A DNA stretch of 64,000 bases from DATFWC01 sp963777755 (GCA_963777755.1 CAVZSC010000032.1:62001-126000); one strand, 5' to 3'; numbered from the stretch's first letter, positions 1 to 9,209 are shown. Made by a program: numbers and translations. The notes: generated by a model not told the origin, from the letters alone.

Positions 1-148
1 AGGTCGGCGACTTGTGTTCCTGCGCCGCCAGGTCGACCTGCTCGGCGGGTACCTGGATCCCCTTCTCGGCGAGAAAGATGCGGACCCGCCGCGGGTTGGG
101 GGCGCGACCGCTGTCGTAGAGCTTCATGCCGGTCTCCCAGTCAGCCAT
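1..148 (-). CDS. Glutathione S-transferase, N-terminal part (runs off window)
   Basis: The minus strand from position 148 reads MADWETG followed by MKLYDSGRAPNPRRVRIFLA, the start of a thioredoxin-like GST N-terminal domain (first beta strand and the helix after the substrate-binding loop). Only about 49 residues are inside the window. The true start may be the second Met (MKLYDS, at 127), which fits the family better. GSTs conjugate glutathione to electrophiles or act as isomerases; the substrate cannot be told from this fragment. It is transcribed away from the histidine kinase gene. Confidence 0.8.
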   Translation of the reverse strand, partial: MADWETGMKLYDSGRAPNPRRVRIFLAEKGIQVPAEQVDLAAQEHKSPT

Positions 149-339
149 GTCCCGCCCTGGTGTCCGCTCAGCAAATCCGTAGCCTAGCTCAGATTTCCCT
201 GAAAGCCTGCCCTGAACTTGGGCCCCGGGGGTGCGGTCAAGACCGTGCGCCGCCAACAAAAATCCGGCACCGGTCCCGATCCTACGGGACGGCCCATGCG
301 GTAGCGCATGTCGCCGCGGTCCGCCGCAGAAACGCGCTA

Positions 340-379
340 TTAACCATAATTATCAGGCTCGTCTTAAGGCTGGTCTTAA
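340..379 (+). promoter_or_regulatory. CtrA-like binding motifs upstream of the histidine kinase
   Basis: The octamer TTAACCAT lies at 340-347, and two TTAA boxes (364-367 and 376-379) are separated by 8 bases within the direct repeat GTCTTAAG-GCTG-GTCTTAAG. The CtrA consensus in alphaproteobacteria is TTAA-N7-TTAA and related TTAACCAT half-sites. The spacer here is one base too long, so only the octamer matches well. The site sits about 80 bases before the chosen start of a PleC/DivJ/PdhS-like kinase, which makes CtrA control plausible but unproven. Confidence 0.35.
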
Positions 380-428
380 GATTTTTTCGCCAGTCTCGGT
401 ACGTCTGGTGGGTGTACCGAGTTTCAGC

Positions 429-2012
429 ATGAGTGCGGCAGTGAGTGGGGAACGCGCTCCGGCCTCCTCCGATGGCAAGGCGAGCGCGACACATCGGCGC
501 CTCACCGCACAGCGCGTGCGCGAGGCGCGCGATCGCCTGACCTCGACCACCGGCACCCGTCCGGCCTTCGACTACGAGCTGTTGCGCCTGTTCGCGCAGA
601 ACCGGCAGTCCGCATCGCTCGCGGTCCTCTCCCTCGTCGCCACGATCGGCTTCCTGTCCGGCCTGTGGAGCACCGCGGTCGAGGCGAGCATCTGGACCGC
701 CGCGGTGATGATGATCCACGGGATCATCGTGGCGATGTGCCGCAAGTTCCTGGCCGAGGCTCCGGGCGGGCTCGACCTGCGCGCCTGGCGCATGCGCTTC
801 GTGCTGCTCGACCTGTTCTTCGGTCTCGCCTGGATGCTCAACCTCGTGCATCTGGTCGGCGGCGACGAGGGCTCGACCACCTTCATGCTGTTCGTCATGC
901 TGCTGGTCGTCGCCATGTCGAGCATGCTGGCGTCGAGCCTGCCGATGGCGGTGATCGCCGCAACCGTGCCGGTGACGACCGCGGTGGCGCTGAACTTCGT
1001 ACTGCGCGGCAACGTGCACGGCTACATCCTGGCGGCCATGGCGTTCACCGCCCAGGGCTATTTCGCCATGCTGGCGCACCGGCTGTTCTCCACCACGCTG
1101 GCGACGCTGGAGGCGCGCGCCGAGAAGGACGCGCTGATCGGTGAGCTCGAGCAGGCCAAGGCGAAATCGGACGAGGCGCGGCGCCATGCGGAAGCCGCCA
1201 ATCTCGCCAAGTCGCGCTTCCTCGCGCAGATGAGCCATGAGCTGCGAACGCCGCTCAACGCCATCCTGGGCTTCTCCGAAGTGATGAAGAGCGAGGTGTT
1301 CGGCCCGCACGCCATACCGAACTACAAGGAATATGCGGGCGACATCCACAGCTCGGGGGTGCACCTGCTCAACCTGATCAACGAGATCCTCGACCTCTCC
1401 CGCATCGAGGCGGGCCGCTACGAGCTCAACGAGGAGCCGGTGGCGCTCACCCATATCGTGGAGGATTGCCATCACCTGCTCAAGCTCAGGGCGAGGAACC
1501 GCGACATCATCATTCACGAGGCCTTCGAGGCGGACCTTCCACGGCTGTGGGCCGACGAGCGGGCGGTGCGCCAGATCTGCCTCAATCTGTTGTCCAACGC
1601 GATCAAGTTCACGTCGCAGGGCGGCGAGGTGTGGCTCAAGGCGGGGTGGACGGCGTCGGGCGGGCAGTACATGAGCGTCAAGGACAACGGGCCGGGCATC
1701 CCGGAGAACGAGATCGAGATCGTGCTCGCCTCATTCGGCCAGGGCTCGAACGCCATCAAGTCGGCGGAACAGGGCACCGGCCTCGGCCTGCCGATCGCGC
1801 AGAACCTGATCAACCTGCACGGCGGCACCTTCACGCTCAAATCGAAGCTGCGCGAAGGCACCGAAGTCGTCGTCACCTTCCCCCCGGAACGGGTGATGTC
1901 CGGGCTCGCACCGGTGGTGGAGGAGCCGGCGCCGCCGATCCAGCCGCCCGACGGCGCGGAGGCGGAGCACGGCGCATCGAAGCGCCGCTCCCTGTTCAAG
2001 ATCGGCACGTGA
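429..2012 (+). CDS. Membrane sensor histidine kinase (PleC/DivJ/PdhS-like)
   Basis: A 527-residue kinase. Residues about 60-220 contain several hydrophobic segments forming a membrane sensor region. A coiled linker follows, then a HisKA domain with H-box MSHELRTPLNAILGFSEVM (phospho-acceptor His about 270). The HATPase domain has an N-box (NLLSNAIKF, Asn about 390), G1 box DNGPGIPE and G2 box GTGLGLPIA. A short Pro-rich tail ends in a basic stretch. The H-box resembles those of the DivJ/PleC/PdhS cell-cycle kinases that act on DivK in alphaproteobacteria. The open frame extends to 231, but the N-terminal extension there is low-complexity, so Met at 429 is preferred. No response regulator gene is adjacent. 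Confidence 0.85.
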   Translation: MSAAVSGERAPASSDGKASATHRRLTAQRVREARDRLTSTTGTRPAFDYELLRLFAQNRQSASLAVLSLVATIGFLSGLWSTAVEASIWTAAVMMIHGIIVAMCRKFLAEAPGGLDLRAWRMRFVLLDLFFGLAWMLNLVHLVGGDEGSTTFMLFVMLLVVAMSSMLASSLPMAVIAATVPVTTAVALNFVLRGNVHGYILAAMAFTAQGYFAMLAHRLFSTTLATLEARAEKDALIGELEQAKAKSDEARRHAEAANLAKSRFLAQMSHELRTPLNAILGFSEVMKSEVFGPHAIPNYKEYAGDIHSSGVHLLNLINEILDLSRIEAGRYELNEEPVALTHIVEDCHHLLKLRARNRDIIIHEAFEADLPRLWADERAVRQICLNLLSNAIKFTSQGGEVWLKAGWTASGGQYMSVKDNGPGIPENEIEIVLASFGQGSNAIKSAEQGTGLGLPIAQNLINLHGGTFTLKSKLREGTEVVVTFPPERVMSGLAPVVEEPAPPIQPPDGAEAEHGASKRRSLFKIGT

Positions 2013-2115
2013 CCGCCTTGCCCGCCGACATGCTCGCCGATCCCTCCCGCGCGGCAATCGGACGATTGCGTTCTGCGCGGCCGGCTCTATGGTGCCGGCC
2101 GAAGCGCGAAACGCC

Positions 2116-2310
2116 ATGCCCGTCGAGAGCCCCTGCAACAAGGTCTGCACGATCGACCCGGCCTCGCAATTGTGCCGCGGCTGCGGTCGCACGCTCACGG
2201 AGATCGCCCAATGGACGGTGCTGACCGACGCCGCGCGCGCCCGCGTCATGGCCGGGCTGCCGCAGCGGCTCGCTCGTATGCAGGGGCAAGCCGCGGCGGC
2301 GGCGACCTGA
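2116..2310 (+). CDS. DUF1289 small Cys-rich protein
   Basis: A 64-residue protein with CNKVCTIDP followed by LCRGCGRTLTEIAQW, the four-cysteine signature of DUF1289 (likely metal binding, CxxxC...CxxC). The length is normal for the family. The frame continues upstream to 2089, but Met at 2116 begins MPVESPCNK, which is the usual family start. Function in the family is unknown. It ends 8 bases before the proposed GTG of the aspartic protease gene, so the two are probably co-transcribed. Confidence 0.85.
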   Translation: MPVESPCNKVCTIDPASQLCRGCGRTLTEIAQWTVLTDAARARVMAGLPQRLARMQGQAAAAAT

Positions 2311-2318
2311 GCAGCGCC

Positions 2319-3020
2319 GTGGGCGGCCGCCGCCTCCTGTGGATCCTCCTGCTGGGCCTGCTGCTGGCGCTCATGGTCCTCATCGTGCGCCACGACGACG
2401 GCACCATCGGCGGGCTCGCCAGCCACGATTTCGCGGCGCTGACCGTCAAGGTCGCGCTCGCGGTGTTCATCGGCAGCTTCGTGGTGGCGATATTCCGCCA
2501 CCGCATCGGCCACGCGATCGAGGCCGCGCTGTTCTGGGTGGTGATCGCGCTGTTCCTCGCCGCCGGCTATTCGTACCGGATGGAGCTGCGCGAGATCGGT
2601 GACCGTATCCTGTCCGAGCTCGTCCCCGGTCGCGCCGCGACACGCGGCGCCACGGTGGAGATCGCGCGCGGACGCAACGGCGACTTCCAGGTGTCGATGC
2701 AGGTCAACGGTGCCTATGTGCCGATGGTGCTCGACACGGGCGCGAGCGCCGTCGTGCTGACCCAGGACGCCGCGCGCGCCGCCGGGCTGCCGCTCGAGAT
2801 GCTGTCCTACAGCGTCACCGTGGACACCGCCAACGGCCGCACGCGCGCCGCCGCGGTGACGCTCGACCGCCTCGCCGTCGGCTCGATCCTGGAGCGCGGC
2901 GTGCCCGCCCTGATCGCCCAGCCCGGGCAGCTGCGCGTGAGCCTGCTCGGCATGAGCTTCCTCAACCGGCTCAGCGGCTGGGAGGTGCGCGGCGACCGCC
3001 TGGTGATGCGCGGGCGGTGA
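2319..3020 (+). CDS. Membrane-anchored retropepsin-like aspartic protease (TIGR02281 family)
   Basis: A 233-residue protein with three hydrophobic segments in the first 90 residues, then a soluble domain carrying the aspartyl protease motif VLDTGASAVVLT, a middle flap region, and a C-terminal strand GMSFLNRLSGWEV typical of clan AA TIGR02281 proteins. Only one catalytic Asp is visible, as expected for a retropepsin-type homodimer. GTG at 2319 is chosen as the start because it directly follows the DUF1289 stop and begins the first hydrophobic segment; the ATG at 2373 is an alternative. The physiological substrate of this family is unknown. Confidence 0.8.
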   Translation: MGGRRLLWILLLGLLLALMVLIVRHDDGTIGGLASHDFAALTVKVALAVFIGSFVVAIFRHRIGHAIEAALFWVVIALFLAAGYSYRMELREIGDRILSELVPGRAATRGATVEIARGRNGDFQVSMQVNGAYVPMVLDTGASAVVLTQDAARAAGLPLEMLSYSVTVDTANGRTRAAAVTLDRLAVGSILERGVPALIAQPGQLRVSLLGMSFLNRLSGWEVRGDRLVMRGR

Positions 3021-3021
3021 C

Positions 3022-4893
3022 CTATTCGACGGATTCGCGGGCCCTTGCGCGAACAATGCGCCGATCATCGTCCGAATAGAGCGCGTCGACCAGCGACGCG
3101 CGCTGACGCAGCACGGCGCGCTGGTTCACCGAGCCCTTCTCGGTAATCTCACCCTTGTCGAACGAGGGCTCGTCCTCCATCAGCATCGCCCGCACCACCC
3201 GCGAGGCCGAGCCGGTGGCTTTTGCGGCGTGCCCGGACAACAGCTCGGCGAGCCGTGCAGCCACCGCCGGATGAGTGAGAATCTCCCGGTCGGACAGGGC
3301 CGCTTCCCCCGGAACCAGCGCCCGCACCGACGGCCAGAACGGGATGAGGAGGGCGCCGAGCTCGTGGCGGTTCTCGCCGGCGATGACCGCGTCCCGCACG
3401 AGCCCGCCCAGCTCGTTGACGAGCCTCGCTCGCAGCGCTCCCACGGCGACCCAGGTGCCGGTGTCGAGCTTGAAGTTCTCCGCCAATCGTCCGTCGAAGA
3501 AGAAGCCTCGCGCCGCGTCGCCCGGCACCGCAAAACGCAGAGCGTCGCCGAGCTTGTAGAACCCCTCTTCATCAAAAGCCGCCGCGGTGAGCTGCGGGTC
3601 GCGCCAATATCCCGGCGTGATCGATGGACCCTTCAGCCGCGCCTCCAGCTTGCCCTGGTTGGGGACGAGCTTGAGGGTGACGCCTTGGGCCGGAACGCCG
3701 ACGTTGCCGGCCCGCTCCTGCTCCATCGTGCACATGAGCGCGAAGGGAGCGGTCTCGGTTGCGCCCAGGCCCGTCGTCATCAGGATGCGATGTCCCGTCG
3801 TCTCGACGGCAAGCTCGAGCAACCGATCCCAGGTGTGCTGGGCCATTCCGGCGCCCGCGTACAACAACACCTTCAGCCGGCGGAAGAAGCTCTGCCGCAG
3901 CTCGACATCGCGCTCGATCGCCTCGATCAAGAGCTCGAAGCCGGCCGGGACGTTGAAGTACCAGGTCGGCGAGACGTCGCGCAGATTGCGGATGGTCTCG
4001 CCCATCCCGGCGTGGCTGGGCTTTCCCCCGTCGATGTAATAGGCGCCTCCATTGTAGAGGACCATGTAGAACACCTTGTTGCCGCTCGCCGTGTGTGACC
4101 ACGGCGCCCAATCGACGACGATGGGCGGCTCGTCGCGCATGAACGCATAGCAATCGGCGATCATCGCCTGATTGGAGCACAGCATCCGATGGGTCTGAAT
4201 CACCGCCTTCGGCGACCCCGTCGTCCCCGAGGTGAACAGAAACTTGGCGATCGTGTCGCCGCCGACCGCGGCGTGGGCGCGGTCGACCGCCTCGGTCGGC
4301 TCGGTGCGCGCCAGGTGCTCGAACGTGAGGCAACGACGTCCCGGGATCGGGTCGGCGCTGACGGCGATCGTCACATCGGGCGCAAAGACGGCTTCGATCG
4401 CCGCGCGAAACCGGTTGCCGTCGGCCGCATAGACCAGACCCGGAGTCACTTGTGCGGCGACGTTGCGCAAATTGGTGTAGTCGGTCGAGACCAGCGAAAA
4501 GGCGGTCGAAACAGCAGCGGACGGCACGCCGACATGCTGCGCCGCCAGTGCGATCAGCGCGTGCTCGATGCTGTTTTCGGACAGGATCAGCAGCGGCCGC
4601 TCGGCGGAAAGCCGGAGATCCAGGAGGGCCTGCGCGATGCAGCGGATCGCCAGCAGAGCCTCGCCATAGGCAACGTGGCGCCAGTCGCCTTGCGCCGTGC
4701 GTTGTGCGATCCATGTCCGGTCGGGGGCATGCCGGGCCCAGTGGACCAGCCGTTCCGTGATCCGGTCCGGATAGGGGCCGAGCGGATCGGCGCGCCACAC
4801 GAGGATGGAGCCATCCGGTCGCTCGACGGACTTAACCTGCGGGGTCCAAAGCTCGACGTCCCGTAGACCGGGCCTCGTCACGTCTTTCTCCAC
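3022..4893 (-). CDS. Feruloyl-CoA synthase-like acyl-CoA ligase
   Basis: A 623-residue ANL-superfamily adenylating enzyme. The ATP-binding P-loop TSGTTGSPK lies at residues 221-229, with GATETAPF further on as the A5 motif. The N-terminal WRADPLGPYPDRITERLVHWA and the overall size match feruloyl-CoA synthases, which activate hydroxycinnamates to CoA thioesters with ATP. The open frame extends to 4989, but that extension overlaps the start of the divergent amidohydrolase gene, so GTG at 4893 is preferred. Its divergent partner resembles hydrolases of hydroxycinnamoyl-CoA side-chain degradation, which supports a role in phenylpropanoid catabolism. Exact substrate is inferred. Confidence 0.8.
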   Translation of the reverse strand: MEKDVTRPGLRDVELWTPQVKSVERPDGSILVWRADPLGPYPDRITERLVHWARHAPDRTWIAQRTAQGDWRHVAYGEALLAIRCIAQALLDLRLSAERPLLILSENSIEHALIALAAQHVGVPSAAVSTAFSLVSTDYTNLRNVAAQVTPGLVYAADGNRFRAAIEAVFAPDVTIAVSADPIPGRRCLTFEHLARTEPTEAVDRAHAAVGGDTIAKFLFTSGTTGSPKAVIQTHRMLCSNQAMIADCYAFMRDEPPIVVDWAPWSHTASGNKVFYMVLYNGGAYYIDGGKPSHAGMGETIRNLRDVSPTWYFNVPAGFELLIEAIERDVELRQSFFRRLKVLLYAGAGMAQHTWDRLLELAVETTGHRILMTTGLGATETAPFALMCTMEQERAGNVGVPAQGVTLKLVPNQGKLEARLKGPSITPGYWRDPQLTAAAFDEEGFYKLGDALRFAVPGDAARGFFFDGRLAENFKLDTGTWVAVGALRARLVNELGGLVRDAVIAGENRHELGALLIPFWPSVRALVPGEAALSDREILTHPAVAARLAELLSGHAAKATGSASRVVRAMLMEDEPSFDKGEITEKGSVNQRAVLRQRASLVDALYSDDDRRIVRARARESVE

Positions 4894-4957
4894 AATCCAA
4901 GGGCTCTTTCGGGCACGCAAGCTTGACCCACACGCGCCGGTTTGTCTACTTCGCGGC

Positions 4958-5824
4958 ATGAAGATCGACGAACTGGTCGCGCTCGACATTCATACCCATG
5001 CCGAGGAGCCGTGCTGCGGTCCGCGGGACGACGGCTACGACGAGTTCCAGGCCGCGATGGCGAAATATTTCAGGACCGGCCACGACCATCTGCCGACCAT
5101 GCAGGAAACGGCGGACCATTACCGGGCCCGCAAGATCGGTTGCGTCATCTTTCCCGTCGATGCCGAGCGCGAGACGGGATTCCGGCGCTATGCGAACGAG
5201 GAAGTGGCGCGCATCGCGGCCGAGAATGCCGACGTGATGATTCCGTTCGCCTCGATCGATCCCGCCAAGGGCAAGGCGGGGGCGCGGGAAGCGCGCCGCC
5301 TGGTGCGCGAGTTCGGCGTTCGCGGGTTCAAGTTCCACCCGACGCTGCAGGGCTTCTATCCGAACGAGCGGAGCGCCTACGTGCTCTACGAGGCGATCGC
5401 CGAGGAAGGCGCCATCGCGCTGTTCCATACCGGGCAGACCGGCGTAGGCGCCGGAATGCGAGGCGGCATGGGGATGCGTCTCAAATACTCCAACCCCATT
5501 CATCTCGACGACGTGGCGGTGGACTTCCCGGACATGCCGATCATCCTCGCGCATCCGTCATTCCCGTGGCAGGAGGAGGCGCTGTCGGTCGCGACCCACA
5601 AGCCGAACGTCTACATCGACCTGTCGGGCTGGTCGCCGAAATACTTTCCCGCCATCCTGGTGCGCTACGCCAACACGCTGCTCAAGCACAAGATGCTGTT
5701 CGGCTCCGACTGGCCGGCGATCACACCCGAAAGGTGGCTCGCCGATTTCGCGAAGATCGAGATCCGTGACGAGGTGCGGCCGCTCATTCTGAAGGACAAC
5801 GCACGCAGCCTGCTCAAGCTGTAG
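4958..5824 (+). CDS. Amidohydrolase-2 family metal-dependent hydrolase
   Basis: A 288-residue TIM-barrel amidohydrolase. The first metal site is the DIHTHAEEP motif (His12, His14). Later ligand candidates are the His in FKFHPTLQ, FHTGQTG and LAHPSFPW, and the Asp in LFGSDWP near the C-terminus. It resembles ACMSD-like and 4-hydroxyphenyl-beta-ketoacyl-CoA hydrolase proteins. The latter act in non-oxidative shortening of coumaroyl/feruloyl-CoA side chains. The divergent feruloyl-CoA synthase-like gene, with only about 65 bases between the starts, favours that second reading. The open frame begins at 4805, but Met at 4958 (MKIDELVALDIHTH) is the family start. Confidence 0.8.
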   Translation: MKIDELVALDIHTHAEEPCCGPRDDGYDEFQAAMAKYFRTGHDHLPTMQETADHYRARKIGCVIFPVDAERETGFRRYANEEVARIAAENADVMIPFASIDPAKGKAGAREARRLVREFGVRGFKFHPTLQGFYPNERSAYVLYEAIAEEGAIALFHTGQTGVGAGMRGGMGMRLKYSNPIHLDDVAVDFPDMPIILAHPSFPWQEEALSVATHKPNVYIDLSGWSPKYFPAILVRYANTLLKHKMLFGSDWPAITPERWLADFAKIEIRDEVRPLILKDNARSLLKL

Positions 5825-5839
5825 GATCTCTACGGCACC

Positions 5840-6667
5840 TTAAAGCAGGCTGATGATGAAACGTACTCCGACCAGCAACAGGAAGATGCCGAAGGCGATC
5901 TCCAGACGCCGGCGCGGCGTCGCGTGCGCGAGGCGCGCGCCGTAGGGAGCGGCGAAGCTCGACACCGGCGCCATCACGGCGACGCCGATGAGCGAGACGA
6001 AGCCGAGCGAGAGCGGCGGCATCAGCGCCTGCTGCGGCAGGCCGGCGAGCACGTAGCCAAGCGTGCCCACGATGGTGATCGGCACGCCGAGGCCGGACGA
6101 GGTCGCCACCGCGTTGTGGATCGGCACGCCGTAGAGGGTCTGCACGATGTTGGAGATGGAGCCGCCGCTCACCCCCATCAGCGACGAGCTAAGGCCGACC
6201 AGCAGACCGTAGAACCGCATGAGCACGCCGCGCGGCAACTCGGTCGCGATCCGCCAGGTGTCGCGGCCAAACAGGAAGCGCGCTCCGACGAAGGTCGCCA
6301 CCACCACGAAAGCGAGCTTGAACACCGCGCTCGGCGCGAACGCTGCGATCACGGAGCCGACCACGACGCCAACCACCGCCGGCACCGACCAGGCTCGCAC
6401 GATGCGGTCGATCACCGCACCCTTGGCGCGGTGGGTTCGATATGAGCGGATCGTCGTCGGCACGATGATCGCGAGCGAGGTGCCAACGCAGAGCTGCATG
6501 CGCACCTCGTCGGCAACGCCGAGAATGCGAAACACCTCGTAGAGGACCGGCACGATGATGGCGCCGCCGCCGATGCCGAACAGGCCGGCCAGGATGCCGG
6601 TGACGACGCCGCCGACGACCACCGCGGCGGCAAGCCAGACAAGCTCGCTGACGGGAACAGCGAACAC
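5840..6667 (-). CDS. TauE/SafE family anion exporter
   Basis: A 275-residue integral membrane protein with about eight hydrophobic segments and the duplicated TauE/SafE architecture: repeat 1 contains GLFGIGGGAIIVPVLY, repeat 2 contains SSSLMGVSGGSISN. Members export sulfite, sulfoacetate or other organosulfur anions across the inner membrane; the substrate here is unknown. It converges with the amidohydrolase gene (16 bases apart). A second, related exporter lies at 61725-62594, with similar length and motif positions. Confidence 0.85.
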   Translation of the reverse strand: MFAVPVSELVWLAAAVVVGGVVTGILAGLFGIGGGAIIVPVLYEVFRILGVADEVRMQLCVGTSLAIIVPTTIRSYRTHRAKGAVIDRIVRAWSVPAVVGVVVGSVIAAFAPSAVFKLAFVVVATFVGARFLFGRDTWRIATELPRGVLMRFYGLLVGLSSSLMGVSGGSISNIVQTLYGVPIHNAVATSSGLGVPITIVGTLGYVLAGLPQQALMPPLSLGFVSLIGVAVMAPVSSFAAPYGARLAHATPRRRLEIAFGIFLLLVGVRFIISLL

Positions 6668-6858
6668 CGATCATGCTCCGTGCGAGGGGAAAATGAAGGC
6701 GAGATCGTGCAATGCGGTGTGCGCCAATTCCCGCACGATGTCCAGCGCGGGGGGCGCGGAAGCCGCGAGTCCACTGGACAACAGCGGCCTCAAGGATGAG
6801 CATGACCGACAAGCGGGACGCGGACCTGCGCCACGATACGAACACCAGGGAGGGGCTG

Positions 6859-7848
6859 ATGGGAAGGAGCTCGATCGCGCGGGCGGCGGCAGGCGTCCTG
6901 TGCGGGCTCGCCGCGCTTGCATGTGCGTGCGCGGCGCCGGCGCAGGACGGCGCCGCGACCTTTCCCAACAAGTACATCCGGATCATCGTCGGCTATGCGG
7001 CGGGCGGCGGCACCGACGTGGTGGCGCGGGTGGTCGGCGAGAAGCTGTCGGAGCGGCTCGGGCAGCCCGTGGTCATCGAGAACCGGCCGGGTGGCGGCGC
7101 CCGGCTCGCGGCCGAATACGTCGCCATCCAGCCGCCCGACGGCTACACCATCCTGATCGCCGGCGGCAGCGAGCTCACCATCAGCCCGCTGATCTACAAG
7201 ACCGGCTACCAGCCACTGACGAGCTTCGTGCCGCTCACCATCGCGATCGAGATGCCGCTGATCCTGCTGGTGCCGCCCAACCATCCGGCCAAGACCGTGC
7301 AGGACCTGGTCGCGTGGGCCAAGGCCAATCCGGACAAATCGAACTATGCGACGACGGCGCCGGGGTTCACCCTGCCGGCGGAGCTGTTCAAGCTGAAGAC
7401 CGGAACGCCGGGCGTCGCCATCTATTTCAAGAGCGCCGCCGAAGGGGCAATTGCGCTGATGAACGGCGTCGCCTCGATGGCGACCTTCACGCCACCCGGC
7501 ATCGTCAACCTGGTCAAGGACGGCAAGCTGCGCGCGCTCGCCGTCACCACGGCGGCGCGCTCGCCGGACCTGCCCGACGTTCCGACCATGCGCGAGCTCG
7601 GGCTCGACATCGACGTCACCAACTGGAACGGCTTCTTCGCGCCCGCCGGTACGCCCAAGCCGATCGTCGACAAGCTCGCGACCGAGCTGCGCCATGTCGT
7701 GCTCAATACCGAGGCCAACGGCAAGCTGAGAGGCATGTTCACCAACCCGGTCGGCAAGACGCCGGACGACACCGTGCGTCACATCGAAACCGACATGAGG
7801 GTGTGGAAGGACGTCATCACCGCCGCGAACCTCAAGTTCGGCGATTAG
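6859..7848 (+). CDS. Bug-family TTT receptor (periplasmic tricarboxylate-type binding protein)
   Basis: A 329-residue secreted protein. The Sec signal peptide runs to about residue 30 (ends near CAAPAQDG). The Bug fold begins with FPNKYIRIIVGYAAGGGTDVVARVV, with the GGGTD loop that contacts the ligand carboxylate, and YTILIAGG and PNELSY-like segments later. The start at 6859 follows the good ribosome-binding sequence AGGGAGGGG; upstream in-frame Mets lack one. No TctA/TctB membrane genes are adjacent, so it is an orphan receptor. Ligand unknown, probably an organic acid. Confidence 0.85.
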   Translation: MGRSSIARAAAGVLCGLAALACACAAPAQDGAATFPNKYIRIIVGYAAGGGTDVVARVVGEKLSERLGQPVVIENRPGGGARLAAEYVAIQPPDGYTILIAGGSELTISPLIYKTGYQPLTSFVPLTIAIEMPLILLVPPNHPAKTVQDLVAWAKANPDKSNYATTAPGFTLPAELFKLKTGTPGVAIYFKSAAEGAIALMNGVASMATFTPPGIVNLVKDGKLRALAVTTAARSPDLPDVPTMRELGLDIDVTNWNGFFAPAGTPKPIVDKLATELRHVVLNTEANGKLRGMFTNPVGKTPDDTVRHIETDMRVWKDVITAANLKFGD

Positions 7849-7882
7849 GCGACGCAGCAGGGTTGGATAGGCGGTTAAAGAC

Positions 7883-9085
7883 ATGCAGCGACGGCGATCA
7901 CTTTCCATTCGCGCGCGCTGCCTCGTCGCAGTGCTGGCGCTGTGGCCGCTCGGCGGTCACGGTGCCGATCGCGCTTTTGCCGATCGTATCGCGCAGACGG
8001 GCGCGCCCGACGATCGCGACGCTGCGACGGCGGACTATCGCCGCCGGCTCGAGGACTACACGCGCGCCCGGGCGGCCTTCGAAGAGGCGGCCGGTCCGTA
8101 CTGGACGGCGGTTGCCGAAAAGCGGCGCGCGCGCAATGCCAAGCGCCGCGACAACCAGGAGATTCTCCCCGACGACTACGTCCTGACGCAACCGCCGCTC
8201 TACGCCGGGCCGGCGAGACCGATCGATCCTTCCGCGCCCGGGACGCCGCCCGCGCCCGGCGCTCCGGTGCCGGTCGTCGCCGACGTGCTGCGCGCCGCCG
8301 TCGAGCATTTCGAATTTGTGCCGCAGCGGCCGGACAGCGAGCTCACCTACAAGCGCGCCTATGCGCAGGTGGCCGCCGCGGCCGGCCTGACCCGCGAGCA
8401 GATCGTCCGGATCTATGCTTTCGAGGCCGGCGGCACCGGCGGATACGACGTGCAGGCGGGGCTGGAGCATCCCAGGCCCGGCGCACGCGCGATCAGCACC
8501 GCGCTCGGCTACAACCAGCTGCTACACACCAATAGCGTCGAGCTGATGGCGGAGAAAGGCGACCAGTTCATCACGACCTTGCAGACAAGAGCCGCGCAGC
8601 TGACCGGAGACGCCAAGGCGGCGCTGGAGAAGAAGATCGCCGTCGTTCGTGCCATGGTCGAATTCACACGCACGGTGCCCGACACCTGGAGCGACCACGA
8701 GCGGCTCGCCAATACACCGAAGGGCCTCGCGGTCCACGCCATGCTGCTCGACATCGACGTCGGGCCGCTCATGCAGACCCAGAAGCTCGTGGATTCGGTG
8801 GAATTCGCGCAAAGAAAGGGGTTCACGCGTCCGCTGACCGCCGCCGAGCTGGAGATGATGAACCTGACCGGCGACGGCAACGGGTTCGACATGGTGATGA
8901 TGCCCGAGGCGCTGCGCGCTGAGGTCCCGACGTCGAATTTCTTCCAGCGGGTGGGCTACGAACGCAGTCCGGTGGCGATCCGCAACAACACCGTGGCGAA
9001 GCTCATCGCCGCAACCGACGCCGTGATGGATCGCGAGGCCAAGCTGCAGGGTGCCCGGGACCTGGCGGCGGCCTATCCCAAATAG
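7883..9085 (+). CDS. Exported protein of unknown function
   Basis: A 400-residue protein with an N-terminal signal-like sequence (basic MQRRRSLSIRAR, then a hydrophobic stretch to about residue 28). An Arg/Ala-rich helical region at about 45-90 is followed by a Pro-rich linker (residues about 110-130). The larger globular part contains IYAFEAGGTGGYDVQAGL, a second conserved-looking block GYNQLLHTNSV, and MNLTGDGNGFDM. The Glu in FEAGGTGGYD and the GYNQLL block are vaguely reminiscent of lysozyme-like or peptidoglycan-lytic folds, but I could not assign a family. It starts 35 bases after the Bug receptor gene and may be co-transcribed with it. Confidence 0.6.
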   Translation: MQRRRSLSIRARCLVAVLALWPLGGHGADRAFADRIAQTGAPDDRDAATADYRRRLEDYTRARAAFEEAAGPYWTAVAEKRRARNAKRRDNQEILPDDYVLTQPPLYAGPARPIDPSAPGTPPAPGAPVPVVADVLRAAVEHFEFVPQRPDSELTYKRAYAQVAAAAGLTREQIVRIYAFEAGGTGGYDVQAGLEHPRPGARAISTALGYNQLLHTNSVELMAEKGDQFITTLQTRAAQLTGDAKAALEKKIAVVRAMVEFTRTVPDTWSDHERLANTPKGLAVHAMLLDIDVGPLMQTQKLVDSVEFAQRKGFTRPLTAAELEMMNLTGDGNGFDMVMMPEALRAEVPTSNFFQRVGYERSPVAIRNNTVAKLIAATDAVMDREAKLQGARDLAAAYPK

Positions 9086-9209
9086 CCGGCGCGCCGTCCG
9101 CCACGGGCCTGCAATTCGGAAACAAGCTGGACACCGGCGCTGCTGTTGGTTGTAATCACGACAGGCGCACGCGTTCGAGCGCGACGCCGTGCCACCTGGG
9201 AGGTATCGT

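Noticed and set aside
282..1517. 411-codon minus-strand frame
   Set aside because: Antisense to the histidine kinase; His/Arg-rich mirror sequence without motifs.
6668..6858. Possible gene tail on the minus strand between the exporter and the Bug receptor
   Set aside because: A short protein-like phrase (VRELAHTALHDLAFIFPS) is present, but no start, family or conservation evidence supports a gene.
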